Assembly (NCBI RefSeq): GCF_000815225.1 | Contig: NZ_CP010427.1 | Span: 1,364,001-1,428,000 of the forward strand | DNA length: 64,000 nucleotides | Source of the DNA: Allofrancisella guangzhouensis | Lineage (GTDB): Bacteria; Pseudomonadota; Gammaproteobacteria; Francisellales; Francisellaceae | Reading direction: 5' to 3' | Shown: positions 1 to 10,231 of the stretch, one piece after another | Numbering within the stretch: position 1 is the stretch's first letter | How the letters are laid out: the number at the start of each line of letters is the position of its first letter | Notes under the pieces: generated by a model | What the model was told of the DNA's origin: nothing | Database searches by the model: none | The model's input: only the letters and a program-made list of their open reading frames with translations | Position numbers and translations under genes: made by a program

Positions 1-8
1 TATATAAA

Positions 9-1535
9 TTGAAGTATTACATAAACTTTTTTTGGGCTGGCAAAAGAATACCTAAAAAAATAAGAGTGAATATTAGAAACTGGGGGAGGGTAATTTTTAG
101 GAATAACCTCAATTATATTTTAATATTATGGTTAGATAACTTTACATATAAAAGTGTTTTAGATGATCAAAAACAAGAAAAGCTGTGTAAGATATATCCT
201 ATAGAAATCAGAAATTTTGATGAAATTATAGGTACAGAAAAATCTGATTATTTACTTAGACTTTATATGCTTTTCATAGAGAGCGAGCAATATGCATTTG
301 CTTCTGATATAGCAAGGATGCTTACTTTAAATAAATACCCTGGTATATATCTAGATATGGATGTTAATCCTGGTCTAAAAACTTTACCTAATCCAGATGA
401 ATTACAAAAGATGTCAAAAATTTCTACTATAAATTTTTTAGCTAAAGGAAGAGAATATTCTGGTTGCTATAGGCTTGAAAGTGAAATATTATTTTTTATG
501 GGAAAGAGTGATGGATTAAATTCTTTAATAGCAACTTGCAGGAAAGAATCAGCTATTTACTTTCATTATATCCAAGAAGAAATAAGACATATGCAAACTT
601 TTTATAAATCAAATGATTATATTGATTTCAATAAATCTCTTTTTAAAGAGGAAAAGTATAAAAAGCACTTAATAGCTTTTAAGGAGAAAAGCCACCTTAA
701 ATATAGGATGGCAAATAAAGAATTATTTAAAGATGTTAAATATAATAATGCACCTGCTTTTCAAGACGGTACTGCTCCTTGGGTAAGTTATCAACAATTA
801 ATATTTTATGAAATTATAACAGAGTGTGAAAAAACTTTAAAAGTTGACATTCCCAAATATTATCATAACTACTATAAAGAACATTTAGATAAATGTTTTT
901 CTTCAGGACAAGATAATTTTTGTCTATATAGTTGGAATGACCCTGGATACTCTCGCCTTACATCTCTTGATAACGCTTCTAAAACTATAGGTAAATATTT
1001 CAGGAAAAAACGTGAAAAATTTATAGATCAACTAAGCAGACCTAATGTACAAGAGGAGATTATTTCCTATAGATTTAAGCTAAAAATTCATAATTTCATT
1101 GTAAATATTGTTAGATCAATGGAAAAATATCAAGCATATAAAAAGCAGAAAAGTAGTTTTCTATCGTCTAATTTTGGTATAAATAGAACCAATATATTAA
1201 TAAATCAATTAAGTGCAATACATGAAGAAGAAAATTTATTTATTCTCCAAAAAAAACTGATATTTGAATTTAAAAGCTATGCTTTACAAAAAGAGGGTTA
1301 TGAAAAGTCTGGCGGTTTATTTAAAAGAATCGGAGTTAACCCTAACTCGAGCATGACACGTTTGATGATGAAAATGTATCATTTTTATCATGAAAATAAG
1401 TCTGATGATTATAATAAAGAGATATTCATGGTTTTTCTTCATAACATTTTTCATAAAATTAACGGTGAGTTAATAAATAAAACTCATGTTAGAAAGCAAC
1501 TTTTGGACCAGATAGGAAATTATAATTCGAATTAG
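9..1535 (+). CDS. TcdA/TcdB-like glycosyltransferase (candidate effector), 5' end uncertain
   Basis: This protein of about 508 residues begins with a strand followed by FFWAGKRIPKK, which resembles the start of glycosyltransferases of the clostridial large-toxin and DXD-sugar type. Residues 98-122 read like the nucleotide-sugar site of that fold: ASDIARMLTLNKYPGIY is followed by LDMDV, with the DXD at D116 and D118. Such enzymes bind Mn2+ and a UDP-sugar; the toxins glucosylate host GTPases. No signal peptide or membrane segment is seen. The first in-frame start is a TTG at position 9, and the frame is open to the window edge, so the true start may lie upstream. The 3' end is followed within 15 bases by IS debris. 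The fold assignment is fairly secure; the target and any secretion are unknown. Confidence 0.6.
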   Translation: MKYYINFFWAGKRIPKKIRVNIRNWGRVIFRNNLNYILILWLDNFTYKSVLDDQKQEKLCKIYPIEIRNFDEIIGTEKSDYLLRLYMLFIESEQYAFASDIARMLTLNKYPGIYLDMDVNPGLKTLPNPDELQKMSKISTINFLAKGREYSGCYRLESEILFFMGKSDGLNSLIATCRKESAIYFHYIQEEIRHMQTFYKSNDYIDFNKSLFKEEKYKKHLIAFKEKSHLKYRMANKELFKDVKYNNAPAFQDGTAPWVSYQQLIFYEIITECEKTLKVDIPKYYHNYYKEHLDKCFSSGQDNFCLYSWNDPGYSRLTSLDNASKTIGKYFRKKREKFIDQLSRPNVQEEIISYRFKLKIHNFIVNIVRSMEKYQAYKKQKSSFLSSNFGINRTNILINQLSAIHEEENLFILQKKLIFEFKSYALQKEGYEKSGGLFKRIGVNPNSSMTRLMMKMYHFYHENKSDDYNKEIFMVFLHNIFHKINGELINKTHVRKQLLDQIGNYNSN

Positions 1536-1545
1536 TCTAGATATA

Positions 1546-1666
1546 ACGGACCTCTTGCATAACCTACTTAATTGGTTAAACTTTTTATTTTTATTGGAAT
1601 GATATTGATGAAGTTTGAGCAGATTAAAGATGAATCACCAGAAGGATTTCGTAGACTTACAGGTGT
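1546..1666 (+). mobile_element. 5' fragment of an IS5-group (IS427-like) element
   Basis: The sequence starts with the inverted-repeat end GACCTCTTGCATAACC and encodes the first residues of a transposase (MKFEQIKDESPEGFRRLTG). It is nearly identical to the 5' end of the element at 57518-58450 read on the minus strand. It stops where the IS630 element begins, so it is a remnant cut by a later insertion or deletion. Confidence 0.8.
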
Positions 1667-2813
1667 TATACCAATCCCACTATAAATTAAGACATACATT
1701 CCAATCTCTAGTACATATAGATTTAACGAGTTTAGTATTATTTGAGAAAGCATTCCAAGCTTGCTGTAATTTATCAACTATTTCATCATAGCTTTTAAAG
1801 CACATATTCGAAAGGAAATGTCTCTTTATCCATTGCCATACCTGCTCCATTGAGTTTAGCTCAGGAGAATATGCAGGTAATGGTATCAAAGTTATGTTCT
1901 CTGGTATTTTTAGGTTTCTAGATGTGTGCCAACCAGCATTATCTACTATCAATGCCACATGCCTACCTTTATCAATATGTTTTGATAATCAGTCTAAAAA
2001 TATCTGCATAGACTGAGTGTTAGTTTCAGGAAGTATTAGTCCAAAGCTGTCTCCTGTAGCAGCACATCCTGCTGCGTAAATATAACTGGATACAAACTGC
2101 TTTTGTTTGACTTTACGAGGCCTAGTTCCTTTCAAAGCCCATATTCTTGTTAAGCTACCTTGGTGTCCAGCTCTAGTCTCATCTTGTTGCCATATATCTA
2201 CTATCGACAGATCAATATAATCATCTACTAATTCTCTGACATAATTTGCAAAGTTTTTTTATATAATTCTTGAACTTCTTTATCAGACTTAGGATGTTTT
2301 GATCTACAACTTATCCAGCTTAAACCTATGCTATGTAGCGTATTATAAATAGTTTGCAAACAGCATTTCACATTGAAATGTTGCTGAACTACAATATGTA
2401 GCTCAACTCCTGTTATACTACCTCCAACACTATTGCTATACAGCTTTTCCATAAAGTCACTGATCCAGTCTCTAATTTCTTTTGTTATCTTAGCAGGCTT
2501 ATGTTTTGTAGTTTTAACATATAATCCAGAAAGACCTTCTTTTCTAAAATCCCACAGCCAGCTTTGGATGGTTTTCCATGGGGTTTTAAGAGCTTTACCA
2601 GTCTCTTGGATACTCATTCCTTCTTTTATGTGGGCCATAGCTAATAGTCTGATCTTATTTTTAGCATTAGACTCTTTTTTAGAAAGTTCAACATAATTAT
2701 ATTCATAAAAATCTAAGGGGAATTTGATAGGTCTTGCCATTGAAAATATATACTATTCTTATCAATAAATATAGTATATAACATATGACTATAAATGTCT
2801 TTGAATTGGTATA
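1667..2813 (-). mobile_element. IS630-family insertion sequence (decayed)
   Basis: The element is bounded by the inverted ends TATACCAAT (1667-1675) and ATTGGTATA (2805-2813), consistent with the TA target preference of IS630/Tc1-mariner elements. It carries one degenerate transposase gene. The right end lies four bases from the dnaE stop codon, so the insertion sits exactly at the 3' end of dnaE without truncating it. Confidence 0.75.
1680..2740 (-). pseudogene. IS630-family transposase, frameshifted and interrupted by a stop
   Basis: The N-terminal part (from 2740) has the helix-turn-helix region typical of IS630 transposases and runs about 160 codons. It shifts frame in a run of A residues on the coding strand near 2256-2262. 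The continuing frame reads YVRELVDDYIDLSIVDIWQQ with the first catalytic Asp, then meets a TGA near 1991 where a Trp codon is expected. The C-terminal part has the second Asp (LIVDNAGWH) and the Glu (SPELNSMEQVWQWIK), completing the DDE triad. Two disruptions make it a pseudogene, although some IS630 elements use programmed frameshifting at A runs, so only the stop is clearly disabling. Confidence 0.8.
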
Positions 2814-2816
2814 ACA

Positions 2817-5800
2817 CTACCCCAAACTAACTATACTACCTTCTGGAATTAATTTACTAATATCATTAACAAACTCATATATTGAGAAAGGCTTCTGTAA
2901 AGTATCAAAACTAGCTTCTACTCCATCTAAAGATACAGCTATCTCTAAAATATTTGATTTTTGATCATTATGAGAACTAATATTGTTTTTAAAGTTATTA
3001 AGGACTTTTATTAAATTAGTAGGGTTTACATTTTCACATTTTAATGTCAACTTCACTTTGTTAAAATTTTCGTCGATGTATTGAGAAATTGGTTGGACTT
3101 TATCAACGCTTAATTTATTTCTCTCTCGTTGTATATCTCGGCTAACTTTACCTTCTACTACAACGATATCATCAACATTTATACTATCTTTGACAGATGC
3201 AAATATAGCTTCGCTAACTAAACAATCTACCCTGTCAAACTCATCATCAATATTAATAATATACAAAACCCTACCAGTTTTAGTCTTTCTTCTAATAGCT
3301 GGAGTTATCATACTTGCGATGATCCTAACTGAATTTCCATCCATGTTGGAGCGCTGAATTTTTTCAAGATCACTAAAGCTTACATGATTACGCCAATGGC
3401 TTTCTTCATCAAGAATATGCCCACTAAAATACATACCCAAAGCTTTTTTTTCATTTATTAGTAACTCTCTCAAGCTCCATTCTTCTGTGAAACATTCTTT
3501 TTCAAATTCAGAATCTGTGTCACTCTCTTGTTCTGTAAAGCCAAATAAGTCATCTTGGCCAGCAGCATTCATATCATTTACATACCCAGCATTTTTTATA
3601 GCTTTTTCAACAGAATTAAAAGCTGTAGCTCTGTTTTTTGAAATACCATTTATAGCACCAGCAAAGCATAATGCTTCAAGAGCTTTTTTATTAACTTTAC
3701 GCAAGTCTACTCTACGACATAAATCAAAAATTGAACTAAAGTTACCTGCTAACTGCCTCTCTGTAAGAATACTTTTGATAGCCTCACCACCAAGACCTTT
3801 TATAGCACCCAAACCAAGTAATATTGTACCTTTTGAAATAGCAATACAATCATATACACTAGTGTTTACATTAGGTGCTTGGACGGATATATCGATGTTT
3901 TTACAGTCTAGAATGAACTTCACCAACTGATCAGTATTAGCCATATCACCAGACATAAGGGCAGCCATATACTCATCAGGGTAGTGAGCTTTTAACCAAG
4001 CTGTTTGGTAAGCTATTAAAGCATATGCAGCAGCATGAGATTTATTAAAACCATAACCAGCAAAAGCCTCCATTTGACCAAATATTTCATCAGCTAAACC
4101 AGAATCAATATTATTATATTTTTTAGCTCCTTCTTTAAAAATTTTACGTTGTTGCTCCATTTCCTCTGGTTTCTTTTTACCCATTGCTTTACGTAAAAGG
4201 TCTGCAGCCCCAAGAGTATAGCCAGCTAATTTCTGGGCCATTTGCATTACTTGCTCTTGGTAAACTGGTATACCGTAAGTTTCCTTAAGGACCTCCTCAA
4301 GTAAAGGATGTAAATAAGAAATCCGCTTACGTCCATGTTTTCGGTCTATAAATGTTGGGATATTCTCCATAGGCCCTGGTCGATACAATGCAACTAGTGC
4401 AATAATTTCCTCAAAATTTGAAGTACCAAGATCTTTAACTATCTGACGCATTCCCTGTGATTCAAGCTGGAATATTCCTGTAGTATTGCCAGCTTGCAAA
4501 AGTTTATAGGTTTGTTTATCATCTAAAGGAATATCAGAGATATTTATTAAAAGTTCATTATCTTTTTTCTTAGCATTAATACTTTTAACAGTATTATTTA
4601 TTATCGTTAAGTTTTTTAAACCTAAAAAATCAAATTTAACTAAACCAACATCTTCTACATCGCCTTTGTCAAACTGAGTAACAATATCTCCACCTTTGTC
4701 CTCGCAGTATATAGGTGCAAAATCTGAAATCATTGTTGGTGATATAACAATACCAGCCGCATGCTTACCTAAACTACGTGGTAAACCTTCTAGTTTTTGG
4801 GCTTTTTCAACTATTTCTGCAATATCATCATCAAATTTCATTTCCTCGTATAAAGGCTCGCCTTTATGAAGGATTTTTTTAAAAGTCGTGCCAGGTGTCT
4901 CTGGAATAAGTTTAGCTATCCTATCACCAAAACCAAAGCTTTGTCCCATAACTCTTACTACATCACGCACAACACCTTTAGCAGCCATTGTCCCATACGT
5001 AATAATTTGGGCTACACTTTCCTTACCATACTTTTGTTCAACATATTTGATTACTCTATCTCTACCTTGGATACAAAAGTCAATATCAAAGTCAGGCATT
5101 GAGACTCTTTCCGGATTTAAGAACCTTTCAAAAAGTAACCCATAAGGTAAAGGATCTATGTCTGTAATTGATAAGGAATAAGCTACCAAAGATCCAGCTC
5201 CCGAACCACGACCAGGACCTACAGGAATATCATTTTCTTTTGCCCAACGTATAAAATCTTCAACTATAAGAAAATATCCTGGAAAACCCATATCACAGAT
5301 GATATCAATTTCTCTTTGTAGTCTTTCTTTATAAATTTTAATTATCTGTTCATGCTTATCTGCTGACTTAAGTGATAATATTTTTTCTAGACGTTTTTCT
5401 AATCCTTGATAGCATATTTTCGTAAAGTATCGCTTCTCTGTTAAACCCTCGGGGATACCAACAGTAGGTAATGACGGCTTACCAAGCTCAAATGTAACAT
5501 TACAACGCTTTGCTATAACTAAAGTATTGGTTAGTAATACTGGTAAATCACCAAAAACTTCATACATTTCACTTGATGATTTTAAATACTGCTCTTGTGT
5601 AAACCTAGATTTTCTAGTCTCATCCAAGATAGTTGTTTTTTCATTAATACAAGCTCTAATTTCATGAATATCATAATCTTGCGAATCCATAAATACTGTT
5701 AGGTTAGTAGCTATAGCAAACAAATGCTTTTCATTAGCTAACTCCAAAGCTTTTTGATTATATAAGCTCTCATTTTCATAGCCTAATTTATGAATTTCTA

Positions 5801-6299
5801 TAAAATAATTATCTTTACCAAAAAGACTAACATACTCTGCTGCAACTTCTGAAATTTTATTAAAATCTTTTGAAAGTATAGCTTTACCTAACTCACCATT
5901 TTGACCGCCATTTAGACAAATAGTGTACTTTAAATCCATCTGCTTGAGCCAGTCTTTAGGCACCAGAGGGATCGAGCCAGCCCTATCAGCCTCTTGATAT
6001 GCTTTTGAAATAAGATTAACTATATTTTGATACCCTTGGTTATTTTCAGCTAGTAGCACTAAATCACATATCCCAATATCTGTATCAATTTTTAGCTCAA
6101 CACCAAATATTGGTTTAACCCCTGTTTTTAAGGCTTGTTTGTAAAACTTAACTGCAGCGAATAAATTACATACATCAGTCAAAGCTAAAGCAACTATATT
6201 TTTTTGTTTGGCCACTTCAAAAAGCTCATTTAGCCTAACTGTACTATCAATAATAGAGAATCCCGTATGAACTCTAAGATGAGAAATCATTGTGAACAT
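2817..6299 (-). CDS. dnaE: DNA polymerase III alpha subunit
   Basis: This is the 1160-residue catalytic subunit of the replicative polymerase, the same length as the Escherichia coli protein. The N-terminal PHP domain begins HLRVHTGFSIID. The polymerase active site has PDFDIDF with acidic residues D405 and D407, and a third Asp in VKFDFLGLKNLTII. The sequence QDDLF (about 915-919) matches the internal beta-clamp-binding motif. An OB-fold region follows toward the C terminus. M1 or M4 could be the start; both precede the PHP motif. The gene is intact even though an IS630 element lies immediately downstream of its stop codon. Confidence 0.97.
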   Translation of the reverse strand: MFTMISHLRVHTGFSIIDSTVRLNELFEVAKQKNIVALALTDVCNLFAAVKFYKQALKTGVKPIFGVELKIDTDIGICDLVLLAENNQGYQNIVNLISKAYQEADRAGSIPLVPKDWLKQMDLKYTICLNGGQNGELGKAILSKDFNKISEVAAEYVSLFGKDNYFIEIHKLGYENESLYNQKALELANEKHLFAIATNLTVFMDSQDYDIHEIRACINEKTTILDETRKSRFTQEQYLKSSSEMYEVFGDLPVLLTNTLVIAKRCNVTFELGKPSLPTVGIPEGLTEKRYFTKICYQGLEKRLEKILSLKSADKHEQIIKIYKERLQREIDIICDMGFPGYFLIVEDFIRWAKENDIPVGPGRGSGAGSLVAYSLSITDIDPLPYGLLFERFLNPERVSMPDFDIDFCIQGRDRVIKYVEQKYGKESVAQIITYGTMAAKGVVRDVVRVMGQSFGFGDRIAKLIPETPGTTFKKILHKGEPLYEEMKFDDDIAEIVEKAQKLEGLPRSLGKHAAGIVISPTMISDFAPIYCEDKGGDIVTQFDKGDVEDVGLVKFDFLGLKNLTIINNTVKSINAKKKDNELLINISDIPLDDKQTYKLLQAGNTTGIFQLESQGMRQIVKDLGTSNFEEIIALVALYRPGPMENIPTFIDRKHGRKRISYLHPLLEEVLKETYGIPVYQEQVMQMAQKLAGYTLGAADLLRKAMGKKKPEEMEQQRKIFKEGAKKYNNIDSGLADEIFGQMEAFAGYGFNKSHAAAYALIAYQTAWLKAHYPDEYMAALMSGDMANTDQLVKFILDCKNIDISVQAPNVNTSVYDCIAISKGTILLGLGAIKGLGGEAIKSILTERQLAGNFSSIFDLCRRVDLRKVNKKALEALCFAGAINGISKNRATAFNSVEKAIKNAGYVNDMNAAGQDDLFGFTEQESDTDSEFEKECFTEEWSLRELLINEKKALGMYFSGHILDEESHWRNHVSFSDLEKIQRSNMDGNSVRIIASMITPAIRRKTKTGRVLYIINIDDEFDRVDCLVSEAIFASVKDSINVDDIVVVEGKVSRDIQRERNKLSVDKVQPISQYIDENFNKVKLTLKCENVNPTNLIKVLNNFKNNISSHNDQKSNILEIAVSLDGVEASFDTLQKPFSIYEFVNDISKLIPEGSIVSLG

Positions 6300-6438
6300 T
6301 TTTTATAAATAAATTTAACTATAAATGTTACTATAAAAAAGTTATAAAATCATGATAGAATTTATGTATAGTTTTAAGCAGCTTATAAATAAACATAGAG
6401 GCTTATATTATTACTTTTAGAAACTCAAGATTTCAATT

Positions 6439-6951
6439 ATGGTTAACAATCTCTACAAAAATTTTAGAATAAAGGCAAAATTCAATAATGGTTTTTCGTT
6501 GCTTGAGCTTATGATAGCTATTGCTGTAATAGCTATTCTTGCAACCTTAGCTACACCCATTTACCAAAACCATATACTTAAAGCAGAAGTCCAAATAGCC
6601 ATGAATGAGCAACTAGGCCAATATATGAGAGCTGTTAATGAAATATATAGCATCTATGGAGCAACAACTATTGATGAGCCTCAACTAACTCCCTATATTC
6701 AAGCAGCTAGAAAAGATTTTTTATCTGATAGCACCTCTGAGTGGTCATCAACTACTGGAGTATTACTCAATCTAGGTAATGCCCAAATAGTTACTGCAAA
6801 ACCATTAAATAACCCTCCTTTTAATGAGTTTGGTCCTTACGTAACCATCGCACCATTTACTAATAATGATATTACAATCAATGGTGTTAAATGGCGTTGT
6901 ACTGCATTTGGATTTGATAGTGCACTACTACCTTTATGGTGTAACGTTTAA
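6439..6951 (+). CDS. Type IV pilin-like protein
   Basis: This 170-residue protein has a classic type IV prepilin N terminus. An 18-residue charged leader ends in Gly18, followed by FSLLELMIAIAVIAILATL. Cleavage by prepilin peptidase would leave a mature N-terminal Phe with Glu at position 5, and the hydrophobic helix forms the filament core. Cys154 and Cys168 near the C terminus could form the pilin disulfide loop. It stands alone, divergent from dnaE and convergent with slt (10-base gap), so it may be a minor pilin or pseudopilin rather than the major subunit. The family call is secure; its exact role is not. Confidence 0.88.
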   Translation: MVNNLYKNFRIKAKFNNGFSLLELMIAIAVIAILATLATPIYQNHILKAEVQIAMNEQLGQYMRAVNEIYSIYGATTIDEPQLTPYIQAARKDFLSDSTSEWSSTTGVLLNLGNAQIVTAKPLNNPPFNEFGPYVTIAPFTNNDITINGVKWRCTAFGFDSALLPLWCNV

Positions 6952-6961
6952 ATGGATGTAA

Positions 6962-8938
6962 CTATCTAAAGCTTAACTTATGTGATAATTTAGATCCAAG
7001 AAAATCACTAATGTGCTGTTGCTTATCTTTAAAGACAAAATTATTATATACAATCATATAAACCAAAACTTTACGAACATAATGTCTAGTCTCACCAAAT
7101 GGTATGTTTTCTATCCAAATTGGAGCCGAAACCTCTTTAGTGTTTAACCATTTAGCTACATTACCAGGACCAGCATTATATGCTGCTATACTTAAAATTA
7201 TATTTTTATTAAAAAGACCTTCCAGGAAAAATAAATTTGCTGTACCAATTTTAATATTATTCTCTGGAGTAAATATCTGTTTATCAATACTATCAGTTTT
7301 ATCTCCAACTAAAGCTAATTTATATTTTTTAACGATAAATTCTGCCGTTGGAATAGTTACTTGCATTAAACCTTTAGCACCTGCTGATGACCCTGCTTCT
7401 ATATCAAAAAGTGACTCTTTTCTCATTATAGAAAAAATTAAATCTTTATCTATAGCATATTTATCTGCGTTCTTATTAACTTCAGAAATAAAAGCTTTTG
7501 GAAATAATAAATCTGTATTCGTATATTGACCAATAACTGCCATATTAAATATAGCTGCGTAATACATATTTTCATTAGCAGCTAGTTGAGCTAGTTTTTT
7601 TATTTCATCTTTCTGGTTATTTTTTAGTTTGTTTCTAATAACCCACTTCCATAAACCTGTAGAATCTGTGTACTGCTTAATCTGATAGAGATCTACAGCC
7701 TGCTGTATTGTTTGGTCCTTTAGCAGAATATTCATATTTTGGTTATCTAATTTATCATATGGTTTATCACCATAATTATATGATTTTCCTAACTCATCAG
7801 CTGCTAAAAAAGAATAATATTCTAAAGGTTTTGTAGCTAGTTGCTCAAACATTTGGTTTGCTTTTTCTTCTTGGCCTACTTGCTTATAACTATAAGCTAG
7901 CCAATATCTCCAAGCGTCATCTTGCTGTGATCCCTTAGGAAGTTTACTATAAGTTTTTAAATAACCTTTAAAATCACCATTGTATAGATCTACTCTTAGT
8001 AACCATTCCCAAAAAATAGTATCTAGATATTTTTCATCTACCTTAGCAAGCCACTGTTTAGCTTTTGGTGATTGAGCACGCGCGAAACTTATAGCTACTT
8101 CAGAAATACATTGGTGTTTAGTTTTATCACTTAAGTACTTTTTATTTTTTAGACTGTCCCAAACTTTAACATAACTTTCTAAATCTTTTTTAATCAACCC
8201 CTTCGATATCTCTACAAAAATGCTATTAAAATTTCTATACTTATGAAACTTTGAGATAAAACTATCTAGTTTACTAGGATCTACTGTAGCTTGTTTCCAA
8301 GTAGTAATGTAATTTACATAATCCTCATTATTTTTCACATAAGTATTTAGCAACCATAATGCGTCTTTAAATTTACCTACAAAAGATAAAGTGTAAGCTT
8401 TATTTATAATATAGTCTTTAGCTTTATGCTCATAGTTATCCCAATACTTTTGCATTTCATTGCAACTAGATGGCATATACACTCTATTTTGCCATAACTG
8501 AGCATATGCATTTAAAGCTTTTTCCTTACTTCCCTGCTCATATTGTGCTTGCATACTCCAACATTTTCCAGCAACGCCCAATCCACCATTATAGTATTTA
8601 TCAAATAGCTCCCAATTATGATTTTTAGCATAATATGTCGCAAGATTATCAGATAATTGCGATAACCAGTATGTATCTTTGTTACTATTATAGTAACTAT
8701 CTATAGTTACTTGATCAAAAATACTTGGCTCTAAACTAATCTCTTTGTATTGCAAATAAGGGTAAATACTCGTGTCTTTAAGATTTGATTTAAGATAATA
8801 GTATGACTTATAATCTTTTTTTTCTAAAGCTTTAAGTGCCTGTTGAGAATATTGGATTTGGTCTTTTGTTAAGCTATAAGCAATACTGACACTGCATAAG
8901 ATTATTATAAAAAAAGTTATATATTTTTTTTTAAACAT
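6962..8938 (-). CDS. slt: Soluble lytic murein transglycosylase
   Basis: This 658-residue periplasmic protein begins with a signal peptide (MFKKKYITFFIIILCSVSIAYS). A long helical solenoid with TPR-like repeats precedes a C-terminal lysozyme-like domain. The catalytic Glu is E508 in IMRKESLFD, followed by the family motifs SSAGAKGLMQV and AAYNAGPGNVAKWL. Enzymes of this type cleave the MurNAc-GlcNAc bond of peptidoglycan and form 1,6-anhydro ends. Size and domain order match Slt70. It converges with the pilin gene. Confidence 0.95.
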   Translation of the reverse strand: MFKKKYITFFIIILCSVSIAYSLTKDQIQYSQQALKALEKKDYKSYYYLKSNLKDTSIYPYLQYKEISLEPSIFDQVTIDSYYNSNKDTYWLSQLSDNLATYYAKNHNWELFDKYYNGGLGVAGKCWSMQAQYEQGSKEKALNAYAQLWQNRVYMPSSCNEMQKYWDNYEHKAKDYIINKAYTLSFVGKFKDALWLLNTYVKNNEDYVNYITTWKQATVDPSKLDSFISKFHKYRNFNSIFVEISKGLIKKDLESYVKVWDSLKNKKYLSDKTKHQCISEVAISFARAQSPKAKQWLAKVDEKYLDTIFWEWLLRVDLYNGDFKGYLKTYSKLPKGSQQDDAWRYWLAYSYKQVGQEEKANQMFEQLATKPLEYYSFLAADELGKSYNYGDKPYDKLDNQNMNILLKDQTIQQAVDLYQIKQYTDSTGLWKWVIRNKLKNNQKDEIKKLAQLAANENMYYAAIFNMAVIGQYTNTDLLFPKAFISEVNKNADKYAIDKDLIFSIMRKESLFDIEAGSSAGAKGLMQVTIPTAEFIVKKYKLALVGDKTDSIDKQIFTPENNIKIGTANLFFLEGLFNKNIILSIAAYNAGPGNVAKWLNTKEVSAPIWIENIPFGETRHYVRKVLVYMIVYNNFVFKDKQQHISDFLGSKLSHKLSFR

Positions 8939-9025
8939 AAGATTTTATTTCATCGTTTAATATTTAATACTTAGGCTAAATGATATACTAAATTGCTGCA
9001 CCATATACAATTTAGTAAAGTCACT

Positions 9026-10213
9026 TTAAAATATGCTTTCAAGCGCTTGGTTAATATCATCGATTAGATCTTTAGTATTTTCCAAGCCTGCTGCAATTCT
9101 GACGGTATTTTCACTAAAGCCAAATTTTGCTAACTCCCCTCTAGGATAACCCCTATGAGTCATTAATGCTGGTACCTGAATTAAAGTCTCTGTATCACCC
9201 AAACTCACAGCTATCTTCATCATTTTAACTGACTCTATAAACTTCCTACCTACATCAGAGTCACCTTTGAGTTCAAAGCTAACTATACCACCATAACCAG
9301 ACATTTGCTCAGTTGCTATTTTATGCCCGGGATGGTTTTCAAAACCTGGATAGAGGACCCTCTCGATCATTGGGTGGCGATTTAAAAACTCTGCTATTTC
9401 ACGGGTATTTTGCTGGTGTTTCTCTACTCTTAGCGGTAACGTTTTTAACCCTCGCAGAATTAACCACGCATCAAACGGGCTCATTACCCCACCAAGTTCA
9501 CACATATATTCAAATTTTAGCGATGCTAAGTATTCCTCAGAGTTTGCACAAGCTATGCCTCCAACAACGTCACCGTGACCATTAAGATATTTGGTTGTAC
9601 TATGCACTACAACATCTGCTCCTAAGGTTAAAGGTTTTTGTAAATATGGAGTGGCAAAAGTATTATCAACTACAACTTTTATCCCATATTTCTTTGCAAT
9701 ACTAGCTATTGCTTTAATATCGATAATTTCTAATGAAGGATTTGTTGGAGTTTCAAAATAAACTACTTTTACTGTTTTATCAATTAGCTTTTCAAAGCTA
9801 GCTGTATCGGTTAAGTCTATTAAGTTTGCTTTAATACCATACTTTGGAAACAGTTTATCAATCGCAGAAAATGTAGAACCATATAGGTTTCTATGGGCTA
9901 TAACTGTATCACCATAACTCAAAAAAGATAATAAAACAGTTGTCACTGCCGACATCCCAGAAGAGAAAGCTACACTTCCAACAGCACTTTCTAATAGTGC
10001 CATCCGTCTTTCTAATAAATTTACTGTTGGGTTACCACCTCGCGTATATACATAGGCTTTTCTTTTAAAAGAGAAGGTATCGTCTGCTTGCTGAATATCT
10101 TTAAATGTAAAAGCTGAAGTCAAATACAATGGTGGTTGTACAGATTGGTGCTGATTATCTTCATCACCACCATGCACGCATAATGTCTCAAACGAGTTAT
10201 AATTAGCTTTCAT
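9026..10213 (-). CDS. PLP-dependent trans-sulfuration family enzyme (methionine gamma-lyase / cystathionine lyase type)
   Basis: This cytoplasmic Cys/Met-metabolism enzyme has Lys208 in HSTTKYLNGHGD as the Schiff-base lysine, and YTRGGNPT and VDNTFATPYL as PLP-site motifs. The longest frame starts at a TTG at 10249, but the ATG at 10213 has AAAGGG seven bases upstream and gives a normal 395-residue protein, so I chose it. The catalytic Cys that marks bona fide methionine gamma-lyases is not evident: the segment reads YGSTFSAID. The substrate could therefore be cystathionine, O-acyl-homoserine or methionine. The upstream region is an IS30 relic. Confidence 0.85.
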   Translation of the reverse strand: MKANYNSFETLCVHGGDEDNQHQSVQPPLYLTSAFTFKDIQQADDTFSFKRKAYVYTRGGNPTVNLLERRMALLESAVGSVAFSSGMSAVTTVLLSFLSYGDTVIAHRNLYGSTFSAIDKLFPKYGIKANLIDLTDTASFEKLIDKTVKVVYFETPTNPSLEIIDIKAIASIAKKYGIKVVVDNTFATPYLQKPLTLGADVVVHSTTKYLNGHGDVVGGIACANSEEYLASLKFEYMCELGGVMSPFDAWLILRGLKTLPLRVEKHQQNTREIAEFLNRHPMIERVLYPGFENHPGHKIATEQMSGYGGIVSFELKGDSDVGRKFIESVKMMKIAVSLGDTETLIQVPALMTHRGYPRGELAKFGFSENTVRIAAGLENTKDLIDDINQALESIF

Positions 10214-10231
10214 AAATAAGCCCTTTTGTCT

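Noticed and set aside
1568-1777. Short minus-strand open frame over the IS junction
   Set aside because: It spans the boundary of the IS5-group fragment and the IS630 end and is a shadow of both, with no family similarity.
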